A stretch of 64,000 nt of DNA, taken from positions 10,398,394-10,462,393 of the forward strand of contig NZ_CP163443.1 of NCBI RefSeq assembly GCF_041053055.1, read 5' to 3'. Below the pieces are notes generated by a model. That model had not been told where the DNA came from. It ran no database searches and saw only the letters and a program-made list of their open reading frames with translations. The stretch is from Streptomyces sp. R41 (lineage in GTDB: Bacteria > Actinomycetota > Actinomycetes > Streptomycetales > Streptomycetaceae). Below, piece by piece: positions 24,905-33,217 of the stretch; position 1 is the stretch's first letter; every line of letters begins with the position of its first letter. The position numbers were made by a program, and so were the translations under genes.

Positions 24905-25915
24905 TCAGCCCTGTCGGGAGCTCCTCCGGTTGCGCCACTCCCGCGCGCTGCATCCGAAGTGCCCGCGGAACCAGCGTGAGAACGCGCTGAGTGAGGAGAA
25001 GCCGAGCAGATCGGAGATCTCCGTCAGGGAGCGGCGCGGATTGGCCACGAACTGCTCGGCGAGTCGTGCACGTGTGGTGTCGAGCAGCGAGGAGAACGTC
25101 TCGCCCGACGAGGCCAGATGCCGGTGCACGGTGCGGCGGTCGACACCCAGACTGCGCGCGACCTGGTCGACGGAGCAGCGCCCGGTGGGCAGCAGGGCTT
25201 CGATCAGTTCGCGCACCCGGTCCGGCTCGGACGTGTCGCGGGGGACCGCGATGGCTTCGAAGTACTGTCGGGCGTAGGTCCGCAGCTGCGGGTCCGCCAT
25301 CGCGTTGGGAGCGTCGAGATCGCCGGCGTAGAAGACGATGCCGTCGAACTCGCGGTCGAACTCCACTCCGAGGCCGAACAGGCGTCGGTGGGTACCGGAG
25401 TCCGCCGGGGCGGCGTGGGTGAACCACACGGACAGGGGCTGCCACCGGGGCTCGAGGAATCCGCGGAGTACCCGGAGGTAGGCGCCCACCGCCAGTTCGG
25501 TGGCCTGCCGGGCCCGCATCGCCTCACCGAGTCGCACGTCCACCTTGAGCGTGGCCAGGCCGTTTCCTTCGGACAGCCGGGTGTGCAGGGCCTCGTTGTA
25601 CATGTGCTCGTGCCGCAACAGCACCCCGAGCGCGCTGCGCACGTCGGGCTCCTCGCGGACGACCAGGCTGATCGGGCCCAGATTGGAGAAGCGGCGGCGC
25701 TCCGCCAGGAGCAGGCCGAAGTCCTCGTGATGCGAGGCGGCTGCCGAGAGCTCCAGAAGATGTGCCGTGGCCGCGCCGGAGATCCACCGGTCCTGGACCG
25801 CGAGATCCGCGGTGTCCAGCCCCACCCGCTTCATCAGGGCCTGCGGGTCGATGCCGAGCGAACGGCTCAGCTCGACATAGCCGCTCAACGCCGCGGTGCG
25901 GACAAGAGGCTTCAT
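24905..25915 (-). CDS. AraC-family regulator with arabinose-binding-like N-domain
   Basis: A 336-residue regulator. The C-terminal domain (about 240-330) has two helix-turn-helix units, CSVDQVARSLGVDRRTVHRH and RSLTEISDLLGFSSLSAFSR, followed by the usual FRGHFGCSAREWR. The N-terminal 200 residues fit the ligand-binding domain of OruR/ArgR-type AraC regulators. ATG 25915 follows GGGAG by about nine bases. It lies between the BKACE operon and the divergent TauD2/ligase pair and is the natural candidate to regulate both. Confidence 0.9.
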   Translation of the reverse strand: MKPLVRTAALSGYVELSRSLGIDPQALMKRVGLDTADLAVQDRWISGAATAHLLELSAAASHHEDFGLLLAERRRFSNLGPISLVVREEPDVRSALGVLLRHEHMYNEALHTRLSEGNGLATLKVDVRLGEAMRARQATELAVGAYLRVLRGFLEPRWQPLSVWFTHAAPADSGTHRRLFGLGVEFDREFDGIVFYAGDLDAPNAMADPQLRTYARQYFEAIAVPRDTSEPDRVRELIEALLPTGRCSVDQVARSLGVDRRTVHRHLASSGETFSSLLDTTRARLAEQFVANPRRSLTEISDLLGFSSLSAFSRWFRGHFGCSAREWRNRRSSRQG

Positions 25916-26079
25916 GGGCGTTGCTCCCGCCGTGCGTGTGTCCCGAAAAGCTAAATCCGGAGTCACCTGAGGTCAAGCATGGGGGCGCGGCGCGACCTAG
26001 CATGACACCCGCTGAACAGCCCCGGACCCCCGCGGCGGCGGGTCCGGGACCGGCGCGGCTGGGCGATACGGAGGTGGAC

Positions 26080-27192
26080 ATGACCGGCAGGACGGGAGCG
26101 GGTGACGTGTCGCGCGAGTCCCGGGAGGGCCCGGCGGGATGGCGGGGCGCGGACCTGAGAGGAACCGAGGAGTGGCTCCTGCGTCTGTCCCCCCGGCAGC
26201 AAGCCGAACTCGCCGAGGCGCTGTCCACGGCACGCCGGCGCGGTGCCACCCTGCTGAAGCTGACCGCCGCAGATTTTCCGCTGCCGACCCTCGCCGGCCG
26301 GCTGCAGCGGATCGGCGACGTACTGGAGCACGGACACGGGTTCGTGCTCATCAGGGGCATCCAGGTCGACCGGCTGAGCGAGGCGGCCGCGAGCGCGGTC
26401 TTCTGGGGCCTGGGCCAGTACCTGGGACGGCCCGTCTCGCAGAACGCGGACGGGCACCTGCTCGGCCACGTCAGGGACACCGGCCGCACCATGGCCGATC
26501 CGGCAACGCGCGGGTACCAGACGCGGGCAGCGCTGCCCTTCCACACCGACGCCGCGGATCTGCTCGCGCTGCTGTGCCTCAGGACGGCCCGCTCCGGCGG
26601 CCGCACCTCGCTGGTCAGCTCGGCGGCGGTGCACCATGCGGTACTGGAGATCCGCCCGGATCTGGCGGAACGCCTTTGCCGTACGCACTACTTCGACCGG
26701 CGCGAGGAGCATGCCCTCGGCGAGCCTCCGTACCTCACCGCCCCGCTCGCCACTCGATCCGCAGGGTGGCCGAGCCTCCGCTACCACCGCTCCTACCTGG
26801 AGTCCGCGCAGCGCTTCCCCGAGGTGCCCCGGCTGGAACCAGCGGACCTGGAGCTGTTCGACCTCATCGACGAGCTGGCGGGCTCCGCGGAGTTCCGTCT
26901 CGACGTCGACCTCGAGCCCGGCGACATGCTGCTGCTCAACAACCACGCGATCATGCACGCCCGCTCGGAGTTCGAGGACTTCGAACCGCCCGGGCTCAAG
27001 CGCCACCTGCTGCGCCTGTGGCTGGACGCCAGGGACGGCCGCGGCTCCGACGCAGGCCGCCACGGAGTCGCGCCGCGCGACGTCGTCCGTCCCCGCAGTC
27101 CGCTCACGACGCGGCACTCCCAGGCGGCGGTCACGGCTGTGCCCGGCACTGCGCGGGGCGCCCGAACAAAACCAAGGAGACTGCCTACATGA
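26080..27192 (+). CDS. TauD/TfdA-family dioxygenase (second copy)
   Basis: A 370-residue Fe(II)/2-oxoglutarate oxygenase. It carries HGFVLIRGIQVD, the HxD motif in ALPFHTDAADLLALL, a distal His in LLLNNHAIMHARSEFED and the Arg in KRHLLRLWLD. ATG 26080 has GGAGGTG right upstream; an ATG at 26002 would add 26 Pro/Ala-rich residues. The C-terminal 40 residues are unusually long and basic. It overlaps the acyl-CoA ligase by 4 nt (ATGA). It is divergent from the AraC gene and only distantly like the TauD protein at 21.5 kb. Confidence 0.9.
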   Translation: MTGRTGAGDVSRESREGPAGWRGADLRGTEEWLLRLSPRQQAELAEALSTARRRGATLLKLTAADFPLPTLAGRLQRIGDVLEHGHGFVLIRGIQVDRLSEAAASAVFWGLGQYLGRPVSQNADGHLLGHVRDTGRTMADPATRGYQTRAALPFHTDAADLLALLCLRTARSGGRTSLVSSAAVHHAVLEIRPDLAERLCRTHYFDRREEHALGEPPYLTAPLATRSAGWPSLRYHRSYLESAQRFPEVPRLEPADLELFDLIDELAGSAEFRLDVDLEPGDMLLLNNHAIMHARSEFEDFEPPGLKRHLLRLWLDARDGRGSDAGRHGVAPRDVVRPRSPLTTRHSQAAVTAVPGTARGARTKPRRLPT

Positions 27193-28682
27193 CCAACCTC
27201 GCCACGTTCCTGGTGGACTCCGCCGCCTCCAGGGGCGACCACATCGCCGTGCGCCACGACGGCACCACGCTGACGTACGCTCAGCTGAACGAGGCCAGCG
27301 CCCGTGTCGCCGCACTCCTGAGCGCCCGGGGGCTCAGGCCCGGCGACCGCGTCGCGCTGACCATGCCGAACGTCCCGCTCTTCCCGGTGCTCTACTACGC
27401 CGTCCTGCGGGCCGGCGGCGTGGTGGTGCCGATGAACCCGCTCTTGAAGGCACGCGAGGTGGCCTTCACCCTGCGCGACTGCGGGGCGCGGATCGCACTG
27501 GCGTCCCCGCTGTTCGCGGACGAGGTCGCGAAGGCCTGCGCCGAGACCGGGACCGTATGCCTCTTGACCGAGCCCGGGACCTTTGAGGACATGCTGCCGG
27601 CCTGTGAACCCATGCCGGGCATCGTCGACCGGTCAGGCGACGACCCCGCCCTGATCCTCTACACCTCGGGCACCACCGGGACGCCGAAGGGCGCCGAACT
27701 GTCGCACTTCAACCTGACGACCAACACGGCCACCACAGCAGGGACACTCCTTCAAGTCGGCCCCGACGACGTGCTCTTCGGTGGCCTCCCGCTCTTCCAC
27801 GCGTTCGGCCAGACCTGCGCGCTCAACACCGCCGTCGCCGCGGGCGCCACGCTGACCCTGCTGCCGAGGTTCGAGCCGCGGCGGGCCCTGGAGATCATGG
27901 CCCGGGACGGCGTCACCGTCTTCCTCGGCGTGCCGACGATGTACGCCGCGCTCCTGCACGCCGAGTTCCCCGAAGGCTTCGACGCCGCCCGGCTGCGCCT
28001 GGCGGTCTCGGGGGGCTCCGCGCTCCCCGTCGAGGTGCTGCACGGCTTCGAGCGGCGCTTCGGCGCCACGGTGCTGGAGGGTTACGGACTCTCCGAGACG
28101 TCCCCAGTCGCCGCCTTCAATCACCCGGGCCGCCCGCGCAAGGCGGGCTCGATCGGAGTGCCCATCCGTGGGGCGGAGATGAAGCTCGTCGCCGAGGACG
28201 GCGGCCCAGTGCCGCCGGGCGAAGTCGGCGAGATCGCGATTCGCGGCGAGAACGTGATGACGGGCTACTGGAACCGTCCGGAGGCGACGGCCGAGGCGAT
28301 CCGCGACGGGTGGTTCCACAGCGGCGATCTGGCCCGTGTCGACGAGGACGGCTTCTACTTCATCGTCGACCGCAAGAAGGACCTGATCATCCGCGGCGGC
28401 TACAACGTCTACCCGCGTGAGATCGAGGAGGTGTTGTACGAGCACCCGGCCGTCGCCGAAGCCGCGGTTGTCGGCGTGCCGGACGCAGTTCACGGTGAGG
28501 AGGTCGCCGCGGTGATCACGCTGCGGCCCGGCGCCGACGCCACGGCCGAGGAGATCCGCGACCACGTCAGGGAGCGGGTGGCGGCCTACAAGTACCCGCG
28601 GATCGTCACGTTCACCGACGAGCTTCCCAAAGGCCCCACCGGAAAGATCCTCAAGCGCGAGATCGTCGTCACCGGCCCGTGA
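27189..28682 (+). CDS. acyl-CoA synthetase (long-chain fatty acid/aromatic acid CoA ligase type)
   Basis: A 497-residue ANL-family ligase. Motifs are ILYTSGTTGTPKGAELSH, EGYGLSETSPVA, the hinge VDRKKDLIIRGGYNVYPREI and the catalytic lysine in KGPTGKILKREI. It activates a carboxylic acid as a CoA thioester through an acyl-adenylate. Chain length or ring preference cannot be judged. It is translationally coupled to the dioxygenase before it and followed by a terminator. In context it likely activates the acid that the dioxygenase pathway produces. Confidence 0.92.
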   Translation: MTNLATFLVDSAASRGDHIAVRHDGTTLTYAQLNEASARVAALLSARGLRPGDRVALTMPNVPLFPVLYYAVLRAGGVVVPMNPLLKAREVAFTLRDCGARIALASPLFADEVAKACAETGTVCLLTEPGTFEDMLPACEPMPGIVDRSGDDPALILYTSGTTGTPKGAELSHFNLTTNTATTAGTLLQVGPDDVLFGGLPLFHAFGQTCALNTAVAAGATLTLLPRFEPRRALEIMARDGVTVFLGVPTMYAALLHAEFPEGFDAARLRLAVSGGSALPVEVLHGFERRFGATVLEGYGLSETSPVAAFNHPGRPRKAGSIGVPIRGAEMKLVAEDGGPVPPGEVGEIAIRGENVMTGYWNRPEATAEAIRDGWFHSGDLARVDEDGFYFIVDRKKDLIIRGGYNVYPREIEEVLYEHPAVAEAAVVGVPDAVHGEEVAAVITLRPGADATAEEIRDHVRERVAAYKYPRIVTFTDELPKGPTGKILKREIVVTGP

Positions 28683-28696
28683 AGCACCTCAACATA

Positions 28697-28731
28697 CGTA
28701 TCGTCACCGACGAGCCGCCGGTGACGATACG
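28697..28731 (+). terminator. rho-independent-like hairpin after the ligase gene
   Basis: A perfect 13-bp stem, CGTATCGTCACCG and its complement, encloses a nine-base loop 14 bp after the ligase stop. There is no T-run, as usual in Streptomyces. Confidence 0.75.
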
Positions 28732-29031
28732 CGCCACGATGGGCCGATGAGGACGTTCCTCATGCGTACGGGAAGCGCCCGCTCGGCCCCCCGCTGGACC
28801 AGATGTGCGCGTGACGAGGACCGCCTGGCGGTCGAGCACCGTGACGTGCCGGGTGTGGTGCAGCAGGGGCAGCCGCTTGCCCGCGCACGGGCGCTTCAGC
28901 GGTACGGTGCAGGCTCCCTCTCGCGTTCGCTGTGTGGCGTTGACCGCTGAGGCGGTGCTTGGGTGAGGTAGGCCGCGCAGGAGTGCCGGGCGAACGCTTT
29001 GCCGGAGTGCTCGGGCGCGGGCAGAAGGTGA
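28732..29031. other. 300-bp gap
   Basis: No convincing gene or repeat is seen between the terminator and the 3' end of the methyltransferase gene. Short open frames lack ribosome sites. Confidence 0.35.
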
Positions 29032-29853
29032 TCAGGCCTTGCGTCCCACGCCACCGAACATGGCCACCTCATCAGGCAGATCGGAGTCGCCTGCGCCGTC
29101 CGGACGCCACCGGTTGCAGGAGACCACGCCGGGTTCGAGGAGTTCCAGCCCGCCGAAGAACTCGGCGACGGCGGCGGGGGTGCGCTGCGTCAACTTCGGC
29201 GTGCCGTGCTCGTTCCAGAACGCCACCGCGGCGTCGACATCGGGCATGTCCGGCCGCGTGATGGTGTGCGAGAGGACGAGGTGGCTTCCCTGGGGCAGCG
29301 CGTCCATGAGGCGCCGCACGATGCCGTACGACTCCTCGTCGTCCTCGATGAAGATGACGACGCCGAGCAGCACCAGCGCCACGGGTTCAGTGAAGTCCAA
29401 CGTCCGGGCCGCCTGCTCCAGGATCGCGTCCACGTTGCGCAGATCCTCGTCGAGGTAGTCCGTACGCCCTTCCGGCGCGCTGGTCAGCAGGGCGCGGGCG
29501 TGCGCGAGCACCAGCGGGTCGTTGTCGACGTAGACGATGCGCGACTCCGGTGCCACGCGCTGAGCGACCTCGTGTGTGTTGTCGGCGGTGGGCAGGCCGG
29601 TGCCGATGTCGAGGAACTGCCGTATCCCGCGCTCGCCCGCGAGGTGCCGTACGGCGCGCCCGAGGAACAGCCGGTCGGCGCGGGCGTAGTCGCCGATGCC
29701 GGGGTGCAGCTTGCGTATCTGGTCCCCGGCTTCCCGGTCCACCTCGTAGTTGTCCTTGCCACCCAGCCAGTAGTTCCAGATCCGGGCCGTGTGCGGCTGG
29801 TCGGTCTTGATTCTCCTGCGCACCTCGCTCGACGCGGCGGGGGTCTCGGTCAC
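29032..29853 (-). CDS. S-adenosylmethionine-dependent methyltransferase, PF04672 type
   Basis: A 273-residue member of the same family as the protein at 2.5 kb. It shows TARIWNYWLGGKDNYEVDRE, FLDIGTGLPTADNTHEVAQ, YVDNDPLVLAHARALL and the C-terminal MFGGVGRKA. The two copies differ throughout, so they are old paralogues rather than a recent duplication. No partner gene on the same strand is close by. The substrate is unknown. Confidence 0.88.
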   Translation of the reverse strand: MTETPAASSEVRRRIKTDQPHTARIWNYWLGGKDNYEVDREAGDQIRKLHPGIGDYARADRLFLGRAVRHLAGERGIRQFLDIGTGLPTADNTHEVAQRVAPESRIVYVDNDPLVLAHARALLTSAPEGRTDYLDEDLRNVDAILEQAARTLDFTEPVALVLLGVVIFIEDDEESYGIVRRLMDALPQGSHLVLSHTITRPDMPDVDAAVAFWNEHGTPKLTQRTPAAVAEFFGGLELLEPGVVSCNRWRPDGAGDSDLPDEVAMFGGVGRKA

Positions 29854-30065
29854 GGGATGTCCTCCAGATCAGCCGATAATCGCTCAAGAGGCAACCTAGC
29901 GGCAGGAGTTGATAACCGCGACTCCGCCCACCAGCGGACAGAGGACGGCGACCGGACACGGGACTCGCTGTCGGCCAAGGGGCGGTCGCGCCAGGCCACC
30001 GTGTCCGGGAGTGCGCCGAACTGGACGCCGTCATCGACCGGGCCCTCGACCGGGACGGGCAGGAT

Positions 30066-30293
30066 TTGAGTACGCGGCTGCGCGAGGAGATCACCTGGCA
30101 CGTCGACACCTGCGCCGCCTGCCGGAACTGCGCGACCTGCGGACCGCTCAGAGAACGTCTGGTGTGGCGCTACACCCTGGTTCTCATCCTGGTGCCGGCT
30201 GCGGGTGAGCTGCGTGAGCGGTCAAGGACGCCGTTGAGCAGGCCTGTTCACCAAGCCCGCCGCGGTCCGCGACCGGGACGTCCGGCGAAGTGA
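30066..30293 (+). CDS. possible zinc-finger (HxxxCxxC) fragment
   Basis: The frame reads LREEITWHVDTCAACRNCAT, with an HxxxCxxC motif as in anti-sigma zinc-finger proteins, then a hydrophobic stretch YTLVLILVPAAG. Only a TTG start is available, without a ribosome site, and the upstream in-frame sequence (ECAELDAVIDRAL) also looks protein-like. It may be a decayed anti-sigma-like gene. It could be chance. Confidence 0.25.
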   Translation: MSTRLREEITWHVDTCAACRNCATCGPLRERLVWRYTLVLILVPAAGELRERSRTPLSRPVHQARRGPRPGRPAK

Positions 30294-30574
30294 GCGATGA
30301 GGACGGAAGCGACGAGGAGATGGTCAACCTGCGGTCGGTCGGTTTGACCGGCACCAAAGGTGGGGGCGGTTGGCCGACCTGGCGAGTTGCTGTTCCGGCC
30401 GGCTTTCCGTGCAGGGCTGACCGACTGTGATGTCAGCGGTGCGTGGTGGGATGGCGGGATGAAGCACGGCGGAGGTCACGCCGCATCCAGGTGGCTCCAG
30501 CTATCAGTAAAGCGCTCCTGAGTAGGCCGCGGCGGCGCCCCCCGGTGTCAGTGGCCGCTGGCAGGATGCGCTGC

Positions 30575-31294
30575 ATGACGTCAGCCGCCGCAGCCGATTA
30601 CGGCTGGATACGTTCCTCGTCCTCGCCGTTCAGGTACGCGCTGGAGGTCGGGTACACCCTGACGCTGGTGCGGGGAGTCTCGCCTGCGGAGCTGCTCAGC
30701 TTGGCGGGGGTCGAGCCGCGGGGTGTGTGTGATGGGCTCGACAACCTGATCGAGCAGCACCAGGAGCTCATCCACGGATCCGATGACTGGGCCGAGTCCA
30801 TCCTTGCGGGAGCATGCACCGTTCGGGGCGAGGGAGGGGAGTGGACCCTCGCTCTGGTGTTCGGCGGCGATCTGGGGTCGCCTCACTTCATGGAAGCCCT
30901 CTCCGCGGGGACCTGTGCTGTCTCTCATTCGAGTAACGGGGGGAAGCCCATGCACTTCTTCCACTGGCACGAGAACGGGGAATTGCGTACCTCCTTCGAG
31001 TGGCCCTCGGTCAGAACCGGCAGCACGCCGGACGAGCTGAGCGCCGTGATGAGGGAGGTCGGTCTCAATCCCACAGGTGACCAAGCTCCCGACGTCGACA
31101 GCAAAGCGGCGGTCTTCGCACTGGCCGAGCGCCTGACGGGCGTACAGGTGACCCAGGAACTGCTGACGACGGCCGGATACCTGACGGGCGAGGTGCCGGA
31201 GGAGCCCGCGGAGGACTGGGACAGCATCACCATCGACATGACGGATGCGCACGGCGAGCGGACTTACGTACACCTTCGACGCGATCAGTTCTGA
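30575..31294 (+). CDS. DUF6461 family protein
   Basis: A 239-residue soluble protein. It has GYTLTLVRGVSPAELLSLAG, a central WTLALVFGGDLG strand pattern, and HFFHWHENGELRTSFEWPS. This matches the DUF6461 family of Streptomyces proteins, whose function is unknown. ATG 30575 was chosen because AGGA sits about nine bases upstream; ATG 30566 is also possible. It stands alone, with convergent genes downstream. Confidence 0.75.
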   Translation: MTSAAAADYGWIRSSSSPFRYALEVGYTLTLVRGVSPAELLSLAGVEPRGVCDGLDNLIEQHQELIHGSDDWAESILAGACTVRGEGGEWTLALVFGGDLGSPHFMEALSAGTCAVSHSSNGGKPMHFFHWHENGELRTSFEWPSVRTGSTPDELSAVMREVGLNPTGDQAPDVDSKAAVFALAERLTGVQVTQELLTTAGYLTGEVPEEPAEDWDSITIDMTDAHGERTYVHLRRDQF

Positions 31295-31417
31295 CGCGGG
31301 ATGGGTGGTAAGGATGCGCGCCCATCCCGGCTCCCCGGAACGTCTTCGCCCGTGGGATCGTCGTGCCCGATGTACTGCCGCGATGCGCCGACCCCAGCTC
31401 CTGCCCTGCCCCGTGAT

Positions 31418-31455
31418 TGTCGGCGCGGACGCTACATGTCGGCACGGACGCTACC
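31418..31455. repeat. tandem pair of 19-bp repeats
   Basis: TGTCGGCGCGGACGCTACA is followed directly by a copy with two changes. A further GTCGGC starts just after. It lies in the gap between convergent genes. The function is unknown; a DNA-binding site or a decayed element are options. Confidence 0.55.
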
Positions 31456-31537
31456 CGTCGGCTTCGGCAGCATGGCCAACCTTCGGAGTCCGCTCGGCAA
31501 CACCGAATGCAGCCACGCACACGCGTGGTGCAGGACG

Positions 31538-31957
31538 TCAGCGGAGCCTGCGGGAGCGGACGATCCGGAACGTGGGATGGTCGGCGGGGTCGGGGAGTTG
31601 GCGGAAGGTCTCGGCCACGGTGGGGAAGCGGCCGAACCGTTCGAGGTAGACGCCGATCAGTGGCGAGCGCTCGTCCGCCGGGACCTCGAACGCGTCGAAC
31701 TCCTCCAGCCGGCCCTTGCGTTCCAGCCGTCCGCTCCCCGCGGCACGCAGGTTGCGGGACCACTCGGTGTGGCCGCGGGGCGCGATGAGGTAGCGCTCCC
31801 CGTCGTGGTCGAGGACAGCCACCGGCACGCTGCGCCAGCGGCCGGTGGTACGGCCGCGGACGCTCAGGGTGCTCAGCACCGACCGGGCGAAGAGCTTGGC
31901 CATCCGGTTGCCGATCACCCGTGCTCCCCACGGAGGGCGCAGGTAGGGGGCGCTCAT
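31538..31957 (-). CDS. F420-dependent nitroreductase-family (DDN-like) protein
   Basis: A 139-residue protein of the deazaflavin-dependent nitroreductase/PNPOx-like split-barrel group. It has VLSTLSVRGRTTGRWRSVPV, GERYLIAPRGHTEWSRNLRA and the C-terminal helix pattern YLERFGRFPTVAETF. Members bind F420 or related cofactors. Its ATG lies in the stop of the SnoaL-like gene (ATGA overlap), so the two are coupled and probably regulated by the divergent TetR protein. Confidence 0.85.
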   Translation of the reverse strand: MSAPYLRPPWGARVIGNRMAKLFARSVLSTLSVRGRTTGRWRSVPVAVLDHDGERYLIAPRGHTEWSRNLRAAGSGRLERKGRLEEFDAFEVPADERSPLIGVYLERFGRFPTVAETFRQLPDPADHPTFRIVRSRRLR

Positions 31958-32346
31958 GCGGACGTCCGGGTGGCTGCGGGGTATTGGAGGGGGCCGATGT
32001 GGACGCCTGCGAGCAGCCAGCGGTCCGCGCGGCGCACGGCGACGAGCGAAACCCGGAAGCGTCCCGAGCTGTCCTTGCCCCGCACGCTCGTCTCCTGGGC
32101 CTGGACACCCACCACGACCGCAGCGCCGCCGTACGTGCGTACTTGGGGGTCCTCCACCGCGAACGCGCGGTTGTCCAGGCCCTTGCTGAAGCGGTCGAGC
32201 CACTGCTCGCGCGAGATGACGAAGCCCACGGGGCCGATGCCGGTGAAGTCGTCGGTGAGGAGCTCGTCGAGCAGCCTCGCGTTGTTCTGCTGTTCCGCCA
32301 CGGCCCACCGCTCCACCAGGTCGAGGATGTCGGCCGACGCTGTCAT
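31954..32346 (-). CDS. SnoaL/SgcJ-like (NTF2-fold) protein
   Basis: A 130-residue NTF2-fold protein. It begins with a helix containing LVERWAVAEQQNNARLLDEL followed by LTDDFTGIGPVGFVISREQW, typical of the SgcJ/EcaC group with DUF4440-like members. Function in such stand-alone proteins is mostly unknown. The start at 32346 lies just beyond the TetR operator. It is the first gene of a two-gene unit. Confidence 0.85.
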   Translation of the reverse strand: MTASADILDLVERWAVAEQQNNARLLDELLTDDFTGIGPVGFVISREQWLDRFSKGLDNRAFAVEDPQVRTYGGAAVVVGVQAQETSVRGKDSSGRFRVSLVAVRRADRWLLAGVHIGPLQYPAATRTSA

Positions 32347-32384
32347 GGGACCCCCTTGGGGCAGGTTGCTGGGACGTTATTTAT

Positions 32385-32408
32385 GGTGACTCCATATATA
32401 GGGTCACC
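32385..32408. promoter_or_regulatory. TetR-type operator over a TATATA core
   Basis: GGTGAC and GTCACC arms flank a TCCATATATAGG core, a 24-bp near-perfect dyad. It lies between the divergent SnoaL-like gene and tetR gene and overlaps the likely -10 region of one or both promoters. Confidence 0.7.
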
Positions 32409-32448
32409 GTAGACTCTTTGTCTCCCCCGAATCCGGACAGAGGTGACG

Positions 32449-33114
32449 ATGGGGCTTCGCGAGCTGAAGAAGGAGCAGACGCGGACACTGATCGCGGACA
32501 CCGCCTGGCGGCTGTTCGCCGATCGGGGATTCGACGCCGTGAGGGTCGCCGAGATCGCCCGCGAGGCGCGGGTCTCCGAGGCCACCGTCTTCAACTACTT
32601 TCCGCGGAAAGAGGACTTGCTCTACTCCCGGCTCGAAGACTTCGGGGAACGGCTCGTCGCGGCCGTCGACTCCCGGCCGGCGGGCGAGTCGGTCCTGGAC
32701 GCCGTACGGAACTTCCTGACCAGGTCGTCCGGAATCCTCGCCCAGCTCGAGGCCGGCGACCACGAGGCGCTCGTACGACTGCGGACGGTCAGCCGCATGA
32801 TCGCCGACAGTCCCGCGCTGCGAGCCCGCGAACAGCAGGCGATCGCCGGCACTACGGCCGCACTGGCCGCACGACTCACGGCGGAGACCGGAGACGGCGG
32901 CGAGAGCGCCGACTCGGGTGCTCCCGCCGTCGACATCACCGCGTACGTGGCCGCGAACGCGCTGATGGGTGTCCATCGCGCGCTCATCGACCACGTACGC
33001 CGACGTGTCCTGGCGGACGAGGCCCCCGACCGGCTCGCTGCCGACGTCCGCGCGTACGGCGCCCAGGCCTTCGCCCTCCTCGCGCAGGGCTTGGCCGAGT
33101 ACGGCATACGGTGA
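32449..33114 (+). CDS. TetR-family regulator
   Basis: A 221-residue repressor-type protein. The helix-turn-helix (about residues 25-60) reads VAEIAREARVSEATVFNYF and is followed by PRKEDLLYSRLEDF. The C-terminal helical ligand domain is Ala-rich. ATG 32449 has AGAGGTG just upstream; GTG 32443 is less likely. It is divergent from the SnoaL/DDN pair, with a dyad between, the usual layout for a TetR protein repressing itself and its neighbour. Confidence 0.92.
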   Translation: MGLRELKKEQTRTLIADTAWRLFADRGFDAVRVAEIAREARVSEATVFNYFPRKEDLLYSRLEDFGERLVAAVDSRPAGESVLDAVRNFLTRSSGILAQLEAGDHEALVRLRTVSRMIADSPALRAREQQAIAGTTAALAARLTAETGDGGESADSGAPAVDITAYVAANALMGVHRALIDHVRRRVLADEAPDRLAADVRAYGAQAFALLAQGLAEYGIR

Positions 33115-33217
33115 TCCGGCGACCGCGACGAGGCCTGAACCGTAGGCGTGGGCAGGGCCATTGGGACGCGCGCGCACAAGGTGTCGGCGTCGCGCCCGAG
33201 CAACTACCGTGGCGTGC

